Assembly: GCA_016933575.1 (NCBI GenBank)
Contig: JAFGAR010000028.1
Coordinates: 220,530-284,529 of the forward strand
Direction: 5' to 3'
From: Candidatus Thorarchaeota archaeon
GTDB taxonomy: Archaea; Asgardarchaeota; Thorarchaeia; Thorarchaeales; Thorarchaeaceae
DNA: 64,000 bases
Shown: positions 54,020 through 62,911 of the stretch, one piece after another
Layout: the number at the start of each line of letters is the position of its first letter
Numbering within the stretch: the first letter of the stretch is position 1
Made by a program: the position numbers and the translations under genes
The notes under the pieces: model-generated
What the model saw: only the letters and a program-made list of their open reading frames with translations
Database searches by the model: none
Told to the model about the DNA's origin: nothing

Positions 54020-55504
54020 ATGACGGAGACAGATGATAGTTTCAATGATGAGTTCCCTGCTAATTTCGATGAACGATTACCTGTCAAGTCAAAACTAGCC
54101 TTTGGTCTATCTCAGGCCTCGATGAACCTTCTTCAAATGATTGCCCTAGGGTCAGCTATCACGTTCTACTATAACATAAAACTTGGTCTAAGCGAAGAAT
54201 GGATCTCCCTTGCTTGGTTGATATTCGCATTTTGGAATGCTCTCAATGATCCCCTCTTTGGCATTCTTCAAGAGAGAATCGATACAGAGATGGGTAGACG
54301 TATCCCTGTCTTGCGATTTGGCTCTCTCTTCTATGCACTTACTTTCATCATCTGCTGGTTTCCATTTATGGGGAATACACAAATTGCGTTATTCTGGAAT
54401 TTAGTGCTGGTTCTGTTTTTGTTTGATTCGATGTTTACAATGCTTGGATTAGTCCAGACAGCTTTACCCGCGGAGATGTGCATCACTCAAGAAGCAAGAT
54501 CGAATCTCAGTCTGTACAATGTTATTCTCGGTTCACTCGGAGGCATGGTTGCAATGGTTCTACCATTAATCTTGCTAACCGATGAAACATCGACTGAGCT
54601 CAATCCGTTCTTCCAACCTGCAATGGTGTTTCTCGCAGTAGTTGCTGGCTCTGTTCTATTCGTAGCAAGTTTTGCATTGACTGAGAATGAATATGCAAGA
54701 AAAGAGGAATCATTTGGTTTCATTGAATCTATGATTAAGACAATCAAGAACAAGGAATTTCTGGCATTTGAAGCCATGAACTTCTTCCATGAAATGGCAT
54801 TTACTATTGTCACAGGTTCTATGATATACTACGTACAATACGTAGTCGTGTTACGGGGACTTTTGGCTTCTATTCCATTAATCATTGTTTTTCTCTTTAT
54901 GCTGATCTTTAGTTTCCTGGCTGATAGGATGGTGAAAAAACGGGGTTTAAAGCAGGTCTATATTCTTGGACTGATAATATCCAGTATAGGGTTGATTATT
55001 CTCTTCTTTGCTGGAGATTGGTTACCTCTGGTCATTATTAGCCTTGTAGTAGTAGGAATAGGCTTTGGTCCTGTAACATTGATATGGTCGCCATTGTTAG
55101 CAGACGTAATAGATTATGATGAAATTTCGACTGGGAAGAGACGTGAAACAACATATGCTGGCATGAACGCTTTACTTACAAAGCCAGCAATCTCAATAGC
55201 GAATGCAATATTCTTGCTTGTCATCAGCGGATATGGATTTGATAATACCCTAATTATCCAACCCGATTCAGCAATATTTGGGATACGACTAGGATTCACG
55301 TTGTTCACTGCATTATATTTCATAATCAGCACATTTGCATTCTGGAAATGGTATAATCTAGATGGGGAAGAGTGGCTAGCTAAAAAGACTGAATTAGGAA
55401 AAATCCACATTCAGAAAGAGAAGGAATATATTGCCAAGCTGCAGAATGAAGGGAAGATATCAAAGGTGTACCAAAAGCTCTATCGAGAGCAGCAAGAGTC
55501 CTAA
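54020..55504 (+). CDS. MFS/GPH-family (glycoside-Na+ symporter-like) transporter
   Basis: LAFGLSQASMNLLQ, NALNDPLFGILQERIDTEMGRRIPVLRFGS, PLLADVIDYDEISTGKRRETTYAGM. Confidence 0.85.
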   Translation: MTETDDSFNDEFPANFDERLPVKSKLAFGLSQASMNLLQMIALGSAITFYYNIKLGLSEEWISLAWLIFAFWNALNDPLFGILQERIDTEMGRRIPVLRFGSLFYALTFIICWFPFMGNTQIALFWNLVLVLFLFDSMFTMLGLVQTALPAEMCITQEARSNLSLYNVILGSLGGMVAMVLPLILLTDETSTELNPFFQPAMVFLAVVAGSVLFVASFALTENEYARKEESFGFIESMIKTIKNKEFLAFEAMNFFHEMAFTIVTGSMIYYVQYVVVLRGLLASIPLIIVFLFMLIFSFLADRMVKKRGLKQVYILGLIISSIGLIILFFAGDWLPLVIISLVVVGIGFGPVTLIWSPLLADVIDYDEISTGKRRETTYAGMNALLTKPAISIANAIFLLVISGYGFDNTLIIQPDSAIFGIRLGFTLFTALYFIISTFAFWKWYNLDGEEWLAKKTELGKIHIQKEKEYIAKLQNEGKISKVYQKLYREQQES

Positions 55505-55564
55505 TATGGATCTTTCACTCATAATCCTAGAAAAAGAACTGGATTACTGAGAAAAACTACATCT

Positions 55565-56473
55565 TCACTTTTGGGACGGAATTACTGTAATAGCAATGTT
55601 CCCTTTCTTGTGACCTGTATCAGCATATGAATGAGCATCAGTAATTTGATTAAATGTATATATTCTATCGATAATAGGTCTGATCTTTCCCCTTTCAATT
55701 AGGTCCTTTAGTAATAATAGATTCTCTTGTGTTTCCTTTGTTGTAGACCTTACGGTGAGAAATGCGCCATTTTCTCTCAATACATTTTTACAGAGTGATC
55801 GTGAAATTTTTCCAACTGCATCAAAAATGACATCATAAGACTTTCCATTCTTGGTAAAGTCATCTTGGGTATAATCAATTGTTTCATCAGCCCCAATCTC
55901 TTTCACCCATTTTAGATTTCTAGTACTGCATACTCCTGTTACATTTGCGCCAAAGTACTTTGCAAGCTGCACTGCATACGAACCTACACTACCAGATGCT
56001 CCATAGATCAACACATTCTGCTCCGCTTGAAGACTCCCAGTTTTTAGAATATGTAAAGCTGTATTTCCACCAATGGGAATTGCTGCAGCTTCCTCAAAGG
56101 TCAGATTCGCTGGCATCATAGCAATCATGCTGTCTTCAGAAACGCAGATGAACTCCGCATATGCACCTCCTTTCATTCCTGTAGATCCAAAGACTTGATC
56201 TCCTGGTTGATATTGAGATACTTCATCACCAACAGATTCCACGACACCAGCAAACTCATGGCCTAATACCTTGTTTTTACCCAATCCACCCATAAACAGA
56301 CCCATTATCCATCTGAGAGGTAACTTCATTCTTCGAAGCATTGCGTCTCCTGCAGTTACGCTTGTAGCATGTATTCTAACACAGACCTCATTTTCTTTTG
56401 GAATGGATTTGTCTAGATCTACAAATTTGAGTCCTTCAGGGGGACCGTATCTGGAAACAACAATGGCTTTCAT
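55565..56473 (-). CDS. MDR-superfamily NAD(P)-dependent alcohol/quinone oxidoreductase
   Basis: MKAIVVSRYGPPEGLKF, LGHEFAGVVESVG, VLIYGASGSVGSYAVQLAKYFGA. Confidence 0.88.
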   Translation of the reverse strand: MKAIVVSRYGPPEGLKFVDLDKSIPKENEVCVRIHATSVTAGDAMLRRMKLPLRWIMGLFMGGLGKNKVLGHEFAGVVESVGDEVSQYQPGDQVFGSTGMKGGAYAEFICVSEDSMIAMMPANLTFEEAAAIPIGGNTALHILKTGSLQAEQNVLIYGASGSVGSYAVQLAKYFGANVTGVCSTRNLKWVKEIGADETIDYTQDDFTKNGKSYDVIFDAVGKISRSLCKNVLRENGAFLTVRSTTKETQENLLLLKDLIERGKIRPIIDRIYTFNQITDAHSYADTGHKKGNIAITVIPSQK

Positions 56474-56491
56474 AGCAAAACGCAACTACCT

Positions 56492-56989
56492 TCAGTTCTC
56501 AGAAAATACAGTCTGACCTTTATCAGTGTATTCGACGAGACCTAACTGTCTAAGGAACTCGATAGAGTCATCTACTTCTCGCCCCTCAACTAACTTTCCA
56601 TCGATAACTCGCCAGATGAAGACCATCTCCATCTCGACTTTGTTACCTGTTGGAGGTAGAGGAACCCCGAATAGATTCCAATCGCCATTATGTGTCCCAG
56701 TAGCCTTCACTCGAACCCAAACTCTATCATCTTCAGCGATCATCTCTTGAATCTCCTCGTACCAATCTGGAAACCCTTCGAAAGCCATGGTGAACAAACG
56801 CTTGAAATCCTCTCGACCCTTCGTTTGATGTGTATGATCAATGTAATCAGGTATTACTAATTCATCAAACACGTCCAGGTCTCTGTTATTATAAGCCTCA
56901 ATGAATTTGCGGATTACTGCTTTATTCATATCTGACGAATTCAAAAGTTCTTCTTTATTTGTATCAACAACTGTCAATAAAACACCCAA
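56492..56989 (-). CDS. SnoaL-like ester-cyclase-fold protein
   Basis: VIRKFIEAYNNRDLDVFDELVIPDYIDHTHQTKGREDFK..DRVWVRVKATGTHNG. Confidence 0.8.
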   Translation of the reverse strand: MGVLLTVVDTNKEELLNSSDMNKAVIRKFIEAYNNRDLDVFDELVIPDYIDHTHQTKGREDFKRLFTMAFEGFPDWYEEIQEMIAEDDRVWVRVKATGTHNGDWNLFGVPLPPTGNKVEMEMVFIWRVIDGKLVEGREVDDSIEFLRQLGLVEYTDKGQTVFSEN

Positions 56990-56992
56990 TAT

Positions 56993-57006
56993 TTAACTAT
57001 AGTTAA
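56993..57006. promoter_or_regulatory. Perfect 14-bp palindrome TTAACTATAGTTAA in promoter of SnoaL-like gene
   Basis: Adjacent to AT-rich TATA-like ATTATATAATTA; just upstream of ORF 56492..56989. Confidence 0.45.
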
Positions 57007-57199
57007 TATTATATAATTATTTGGTTCGTGGCGGATTAAAGGTGTCACAATTAATCAATAGATTAAGAGGAATATCGAAACTACAACATAGGTTCTGTCC
57101 GGATGGGTACGAGAATACATAGAAACAATGTTTCTGTTGATTAATTCGGATGCGATAGCTCATTATTCTCATATCTTCGATCTATATAGAAATTGATCC

Positions 57200-57290
57200 T
57201 TACCTTATTTTCTCAACAAATGCTTCAAGATCAGTCTGCTTCAGAGCTTGAGTGAAGCATCTCATTATTCCTTGAATCAGACCAGAGTCA
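57200..57290 (-). pseudogene. Possible flavodoxin C-terminal remnant
   Basis: Minus-strand translation ..FTQALKQTDLEAFVEKIR* resembles SADLQAFIEKVK* of the intact flavodoxin at 57843; no N-terminal half seen. Confidence 0.35.
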
Positions 57291-57293
57291 ATA

Positions 57294-57791
57294 CTATCCT
57301 TGGAGTAGAATGTAAACAATGTAACTAAGAATGCCAAGAGCAGAGATAGAGAGAATGGTGATAGGTAAGCCTGAATCTTTTGCTACAATATAGCTCCATA
57401 TTGCTTTGAAAAAGAATCCAAAAATAAGAATAGCAGCACCTAATATCAAATCCTGAAACCAGAGTACCCAGGTGAAGATACCTAGAAAGACAAAAATCAT
57501 GCCAAATGGAACTACCTTTTTGTAAGTCCAAGGTGGTGTTACATACTCCTTCTCAATTTCAAGAAACTTTAGTACCCATCTGGGAGATTCCTTCGGTTCA
57601 GGAAACCAGAACCAACTTGTCGCTAAACCAAAGACACAGAACAAAACAATCCAGATGTTTTGAATCCACGCACCATAGAACCACACAATACCAAAGACGG
57701 GTCTAAGAACCCAACTAATTGGGTTTCTGTGACGTTTCCACAATTTTTCGAAAAGACCGTCTGCATCCATTGAAATCAATTCACCAATCAA
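57294..57791 (-). CDS. Hypothetical membrane protein
   Basis: 165 aa, several TM; internal ATG MDADGLFEKLWKRHRNPISW possible. Confidence 0.6.
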   Translation of the reverse strand: MIGELISMDADGLFEKLWKRHRNPISWVLRPVFGIVWFYGAWIQNIWIVLFCVFGLATSWFWFPEPKESPRWVLKFLEIEKEYVTPPWTYKKVVPFGMIFVFLGIFTWVLWFQDLILGAAILIFGFFFKAIWSYIVAKDSGLPITILSISALGILSYIVYILLQG

Positions 57792-57842
57792 TTTGTTTCC
57801 GAAGCAATGAAGATATGGTAATATAACACTGTTCAGATATAA

Positions 57843-58310
57843 CTACTTGACCTTCTCAATAAAAGCTTGAAGATCAGCACTATAGTCCTCATTCTTGAAG
57901 CGGTCCTCTCGAATACCAAAATTCCCGATATGCTCAGAATTTGGAATCAAAGCAACTTGCTGAGGAAACACCTCATTGAATCCATCACTTTTGGCACAGA
58001 TGAAGAATGCAACACGTTTTCCAGACAGGTCAACATTTTGCAGATATGTACGAATTGGTGGAATAGGATTGCCAGCCCAAATGGGAGCTCCGATGATTAT
58101 TGTATCATAATCCTGTGGATTCTTTTTGAACTCGATCTCTGTGAGATTCCCACTCATTGAGTCTCGTCCAGCTAGAAGCCAGCCAACTTTTCCCTGACGT
58201 TTCTTCTTATCAATAATCTCATCAATATCAGCAGAAAGCAACTTAGCAATTTGCTCTGCAATAGCTCTATTATTACCAGTTCTAGAATAGTATGCAACAA
58301 GATAGGTCAT
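57843..58310 (-). CDS. Flavodoxin
   Basis: YLVAYYSRTGNNRAIAEQIA, DTIIIGAPIWAGNPIPPIRTYL, VAFFICAKSDG. Confidence 0.88.
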   Translation of the reverse strand: MTYLVAYYSRTGNNRAIAEQIAKLLSADIDEIIDKKKRQGKVGWLLAGRDSMSGNLTEIEFKKNPQDYDTIIIGAPIWAGNPIPPIRTYLQNVDLSGKRVAFFICAKSDGFNEVFPQQVALIPNSEHIGNFGIREDRFKNEDYSADLQAFIEKVK

Positions 58311-58423
58311 ATAATCACAAGAGGATTTCTATGAATATAGCTATAAAAATTAGTTGACATCATCTAGCTGATAATGTTGCTTTGATATCGGAGCTTATTA
58401 TCTGGATTCGATTGATTTTTCCT

Positions 58424-58861
58424 ATGAAAAAAACATACCCTGAAAAAATGACATTTTCTGAAGTCTGGCCGCTGTTTGAGAAGGGGGGACTGATTCATCT
58501 CTCAACAGTTGATGGAAACCATCCACGAGTGAGGATAGTGTCTGTGAATGTCTTTGACAAGAAACTCTGGGTTGTTACTCGATCAGGAGATGATAAAGTC
58601 ACTCAAATCCGTAAGAATCCTAACATCGAGTTTACACTTGCAGTTCAAGGAAAAGAACGAACAGGATGTCTAAGAGTGACTGGTACGGCAAGTATTATAG
58701 AAGACCAACAGGTTCGTAATGATGTCGCGTCTTCAGTGCCCTGGTTTTCAGGATATTGGGAATCTTGTGAAGATCCAAATTTTACTCTCATCAGACTTGA
58801 TATGAAAAAGGTACTCTTCGACCATCATGAAACTAGTTCCAAGTATACTATAGCAATATGA
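58424..58861 (+). CDS. Pyridoxamine 5'-phosphate oxidase-like FMN-binding protein
   Basis: GLIHLSTVDGNHPRVRIVSV..LWVVTRSGDDKVTQIRKNPNIEFTL; ATG 58424. Confidence 0.8.
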   Translation: MKKTYPEKMTFSEVWPLFEKGGLIHLSTVDGNHPRVRIVSVNVFDKKLWVVTRSGDDKVTQIRKNPNIEFTLAVQGKERTGCLRVTGTASIIEDQQVRNDVASSVPWFSGYWESCEDPNFTLIRLDMKKVLFDHHETSSKYTIAI

Positions 58862-58923
58862 AATGAAATAACCAGTATTTGCTTTGTTATTACGGGATTA
58901 ATTGAGGGTAAAAAATGTGAAGA

Positions 58924-59922
58924 TCAGTTCGCGTCACCGATATCATGATTCACGGAAATGACAACATTTCCAATTTTTTCCCCACTCTCAACATAGATAT
59001 GAGCAGCAGCCACCTGTTCAAGAGGGAAGGTTCTATCGATAATGACTTTTAGCTTTCCAGACTCGATTGACTCCTTAAGGAAGATAAGATCAGCAGTATC
59101 GTAGTCTGCTGAACCTCCTACTATTCTCTTACTACTACTTATCCTTGTCCATAGCATGCGGAGGCTTTTAGATAGGTTGAGATTCCCTAACAAATAAACT
59201 CCATCCTCCATTAGAGACCTCATACAACCAGAATATGATGCTTTGCCAACAATGTCGAAAATTGCATCGTACTTTTTACCACTCTTGGTGAAGTCTACTT
59301 GAGTATAATCAATAACAAAATCGGCTCCAATTGAACGTAGCATATCCAGTTTGTTTGTACTATCTACAGCTGTTACCTCAACTCCTAGCGATTTGGCAAG
59401 CTGAATTGCTATAGTTCCAATACTACCGCCAGCACCATTTATCAATAATGTCTGACCACTCTGGAGATTACCTTGTTTGATAAAATGCAGTGCATTTAAG
59501 CCCCCCACAGGAACTGCAGCAGCCTCTTCAAATGTTAAATTGTTGGGTTTCATTGCTAAGGGTCCATCTTCAGGTAGTGAGATGTACTCGGCATATGTGC
59601 CAAATTGAAAATCCTCAGTAGCACCAAAGACGAGGTCACCCTTCTTAAACAGGGTCACATCATTTCCAACTTCTTCTATTTCGCCAGCTAATTCTTGTCC
59701 CAATATCGTCACTCGTTTAGGTTTTCTCAGACCAGTGTAGAGCCGTATGAAGAACCCTAGACCAAATGGAAACGTAAGTGTTCGCATCTCACAGTCCCCT
59801 GCTGTGACTGTAGTTGCATGAATTTTTACTAAGACCTCGTTAGCTTTGGGTTGCGGTCGTTCAACCTCTCCCATCTGAAGACCATCTGGGGGTCCATACT
59901 TTGTCCAAACAACTGCTTTCAT
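58924..59922 (-). CDS. MDR-superfamily NAD(P)-dependent alcohol/quinone oxidoreductase
   Basis: MKAVVWTKYGPPDGLQM, LGQELAGEIEEVG, LLINGAGGSIGTIAIQLAKSLG. Confidence 0.88.
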   Translation of the reverse strand: MKAVVWTKYGPPDGLQMGEVERPQPKANEVLVKIHATTVTAGDCEMRTLTFPFGLGFFIRLYTGLRKPKRVTILGQELAGEIEEVGNDVTLFKKGDLVFGATEDFQFGTYAEYISLPEDGPLAMKPNNLTFEEAAAVPVGGLNALHFIKQGNLQSGQTLLINGAGGSIGTIAIQLAKSLGVEVTAVDSTNKLDMLRSIGADFVIDYTQVDFTKSGKKYDAIFDIVGKASYSGCMRSLMEDGVYLLGNLNLSKSLRMLWTRISSSKRIVGGSADYDTADLIFLKESIESGKLKVIIDRTFPLEQVAAAHIYVESGEKIGNVVISVNHDIGDAN

Positions 59923-60070
59923 GATATTCAAAACCTTCCTGTTATGTATAGAGTTTTGTATTTAATCTGGTCGCGAAACAGATTATAACAAATCATACAA
60001 CCATTTCTGTATCTATACCAAAAAATACAAGGAAAAGAAGGGGAACCAATAAGGTTCCCTGATAATGATT

Positions 60071-60439
60071 TCATTGTTCAGATTCTAATAGAAGACCTGG
60101 TAGAAGTATGAGTAAACCAAGCAGGTTAAACCCTACTAGAAGTTGTATTATGCCAAGAAATGTGAATCCAGTTCTATGGTTCATTGGATTCTTTCTCCAC
60201 ATGAAGATGATGGCAAAATAGATAATCTCGATAATCGCAATAGCCCAGATAACGCTAGGGATGACAAGCGGATAGGCTTGAAGGAATGCTAGAGCTGTAG
60301 GATCGGAAATGAATGATCCTAGGTCAATGAATTCGAATGCGAGTGTGAAAGCAATCGCACCTGCAACTGTTGCAATAATCATAAGGACTATGAAGATCAG
60401 AGCAAACCACAGAATTCTTTGTGCAGTTTCTGTTCTCAT
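60071..60439 (-). CDS. Small hypothetical multi-TM protein
   Basis: 122 aa, ATG start, three or four hydrophobic spans. Confidence 0.65.
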   Translation of the reverse strand: MRTETAQRILWFALIFIVLMIIATVAGAIAFTLAFEFIDLGSFISDPTALAFLQAYPLVIPSVIWAIAIIEIIYFAIIFMWRKNPMNHRTGFTFLGIIQLLVGFNLLGLLILLPGLLLESEQ

Positions 60440-60459
60440 TTTTCTCTCTCCGTTTATGA

Positions 60460-60508
60460 GTTACATTTTGTAACCCATTCATACAGGGTTATGATAACTG
60501 TATCATAA
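60460..60508. promoter_or_regulatory. Two operator-like inverted repeats upstream of 60071..60439
   Basis: GTTACA-TTT-TGTAAC (60460..60474) and TTATGATA-ACTG-TATCATAA (60489..60508). Confidence 0.5.
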
Positions 60509-60588
60509 GTATTCCTAAAGGGGATGCGAATTCAGGAAGTTTGTGAGATATTATTCACGTGAAATTCGCTAAGTATTATCTTATTTCA

Positions 60589-60905
60589 CTAATTTTCATG
60601 TTCCATTTGTATGACAACCTTGCCTAATGCTAATCCATCCTCAAGATACCGCAATGCTTCCGGAGTCTTATGCAGTGGACAGCGTCTGTCAATAACGGGT
60701 CTGACTGCTCCAGATTCGAATAACTCTTCTAAAAAACCCATATCCTCTTTATTGTAAGGTTCTCCCCATAAATTGAAACCTAAGTGTTTGCCATCCTCTC
60801 ATGAATAACGTGGACCCAAAAAGACTGATTGAAAGATAGCAGATCTGGAGCCGCCAATCATTACAAAGAGACCATTGGGCTTAAACCGTAGTCTGTTGTC
60901 ACAAT
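60589..60905 (-). pseudogene. Decayed C-terminal fragment of MDR dehydrogenase
   Basis: Minus-strand LRFKPNGLFVMIGGSRSAIFQSVFLGPRYS* then, in another frame, EDMGFLEELFESGAVRPVIDRRCPLHKTPEALRYLEDGLALGKVVIQMEHEN*. Confidence 0.85.
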
Positions 60906-61016
60906 TGCTTTCATTTGAAAATATATCCGTAATTTTCAAAGGAGGATTGGGTTCTATTTTATGTGTCTTGACTACTTTGGAAGAGGAGTAAAAATAACTG
61001 CATTTTGCGAGTTTGG

Positions 61017-61652
61017 TTAGAGAGAAAATCTGTCCTGTAAGAGCGATTCTAGCTCCTGCAATCGTCTCTCATACTCAACTCTCTTTGAATCAGTAATATT
61101 GGTCAAGGCGGCAAACTTACGTATTGCTTCAAGAAACTCAGGGTTCTGCTGCATCAACTCAGTATCCAATTCTTTTACTCCTCGTGAGTGGGATTTGCTC
61201 TTCGTGTAGGCAATTCCTCCCAGTATCGCCATCAAAATAAACGAGGTTACAATTAGTGGTGGATAGAAGGAGTATGTCTGAAACTCAGGAATTATGAAAT
61301 AGAGAACTATAGAGCTAAGGAAGAGAGCTGCGAAGAAGCACGCAAATAACATCCAATTCTCCACTGGATTTGGTCTTCGACTAGTCTTGATTGTCACAGT
61401 GACATATGACAACAACTCAGAATCATCTAGTGAGTCTATCTCCCACTCATTCAACCACATCATATTTTCTTCTTCTTTCTCATTGATAATGAAGTATGGA
61501 TCCTGAGTTTGTTCTTCTTCGATTCTATATCGTTTCACTTTATACTCAGCAAAATCTGAATCCAGTCGTAGAATGCTTTCCAATTTCTTACAACGTTCAT
61601 CTCTATAGAACGAATCAATTGGTATATCTGCAATATCAACTTCAAAGCTCAC
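61017..61652 (-). CDS. Hypothetical protein with two TM segments
   Basis: 211 aa ORF, central two-TM hairpin. Confidence 0.6.
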   Translation of the reverse strand: MSFEVDIADIPIDSFYRDERCKKLESILRLDSDFAEYKVKRYRIEEEQTQDPYFIINEKEEENMMWLNEWEIDSLDDSELLSYVTVTIKTSRRPNPVENWMLFACFFAALFLSSIVLYFIIPEFQTYSFYPPLIVTSFILMAILGGIAYTKSKSHSRGVKELDTELMQQNPEFLEAIRKFAALTNITDSKRVEYERRLQELESLLQDRFSL

Positions 61653-61807
61653 ATATATCTACTCCAAAATGAAACAGGCAATACATCCACTATCTCTCGT
61701 TGAAGTTGAGGGCCTATAAACTTTAATTTTATTGAGAGAAATCTCCCTCTGTTAATCAATTGAAAACGATGAGCAAGTTTTAAGGCATCAACGAAGAAAA
61801 GAAGGCT

Positions 61808-62299
61808 ATGATAGCCTCAGCAGAGATTTTGGAATTCCTTCATAATAGGGGATTCTCTTATGCATCTGGAGTTCCCTGTTCATACTTTTCTCGTTTGATA
61901 AGTGAATTGGAGAAGGCAGACTATGTGAGATATATTCCTGCGACAAGAGAGGATGAGGCAATAGGGATAGCGTCAGGTATAGCATTTGGTGGAAAACTAT
62001 CCTTTGTTCTTATGCAAAACTCAGGATTCGCAACAATTGGAGATGCACTTACTTCACTTGCACAACTATACAGGCTGCCAATGCTACTTATGATTAGTTG
62101 GCGAGGACTTGAAGCAGATCGTGATTTTCCAGAGCACTCTATTATGGGAGAAGTGACAGAAGGAACTCTGACTAGCTATCGTATCCCCTATTGGGAGTTA
62201 AAACAGGATAACTGGCAGAAGATAATCCAATCTGCAGTAGATAAAATGAAAGAAACATCAAGACCTGTTGCATTATTAGTCAAACAGGAGGTGCTGTGA
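61808..62299 (+). CDS. comD: Sulfopyruvate/phosphonopyruvate decarboxylase alpha-like subunit
   Basis: SGVPCSYFSRLI, ATREDEAIGIASGIAFGGK, QNSGFATIGDALTSL, SWRG. Confidence 0.8.
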   Translation: MIASAEILEFLHNRGFSYASGVPCSYFSRLISELEKADYVRYIPATREDEAIGIASGIAFGGKLSFVLMQNSGFATIGDALTSLAQLYRLPMLLMISWRGLEADRDFPEHSIMGEVTEGTLTSYRIPYWELKQDNWQKIIQSAVDKMKETSRPVALLVKQEVL

Positions 62300-62865
62300 T
62301 TTTGGAGGGTCATGAGTTAATCCAGCAACTTTCATCGTTCCTGACTGGAGATGAGATAATTGTCAGCAGTAATGGGAACATTAGCAGGCAGGTCTACCAC
62401 TATTTGCCGCACCCACAGATTTACCTACGAGGAAGCATGGGATTACCAATTTCAGTTGGTCTAGGATTGTCACTTGCGAAACCTGAACGAAAAGTCTTGA
62501 CAGTGGTTGGCGATGGTAATCTTCTGATGGGATTAGGATCGTTAGCTACGATCTCTTTTGTCAGACCATCTAATCTCAAGATTATGATACTCGATAATAA
62601 TGCGTATGCAACTACTGGAAACCAGCCGACCACTTCTGGAATTTTAAATTATCCTCAATTGCTTGATGGATTTGGATTACCAAATGTTGTACCAGTCCTT
62701 CGAGAAGACACTCTTGATGATGCTAAGGAAAAGATTCAGCTATGGATTGAATCTCCTGAACTCTGTGTTCTTCCTGCAATGGTCGATTCCAATCCACCAA
62801 AATTGAGTAACATACCTCTACATCCTGAAGAGATCACATCTTCACTATATGCCTCGATGAAATGA
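62296..62865 (+). CDS. comE: Sulfopyruvate/phosphonopyruvate decarboxylase beta-like subunit (TPP-binding)
   Basis: GSMGLPISVGLGLSLA, VVGDGNLLMGLGSLATI..ILDNNAYATTGNQPT; GTG start overlapping comD stop by 4 nt. Confidence 0.8.
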   Translation: MILEGHELIQQLSSFLTGDEIIVSSNGNISRQVYHYLPHPQIYLRGSMGLPISVGLGLSLAKPERKVLTVVGDGNLLMGLGSLATISFVRPSNLKIMILDNNAYATTGNQPTTSGILNYPQLLDGFGLPNVVPVLREDTLDDAKEKIQLWIESPELCVLPAMVDSNPPKLSNIPLHPEEITSSLYASMK

Positions 62866-62911
62866 AACCCACTGATACTATGTTTGAAGACAAAGTAATC
62901 CTAGATATGTA

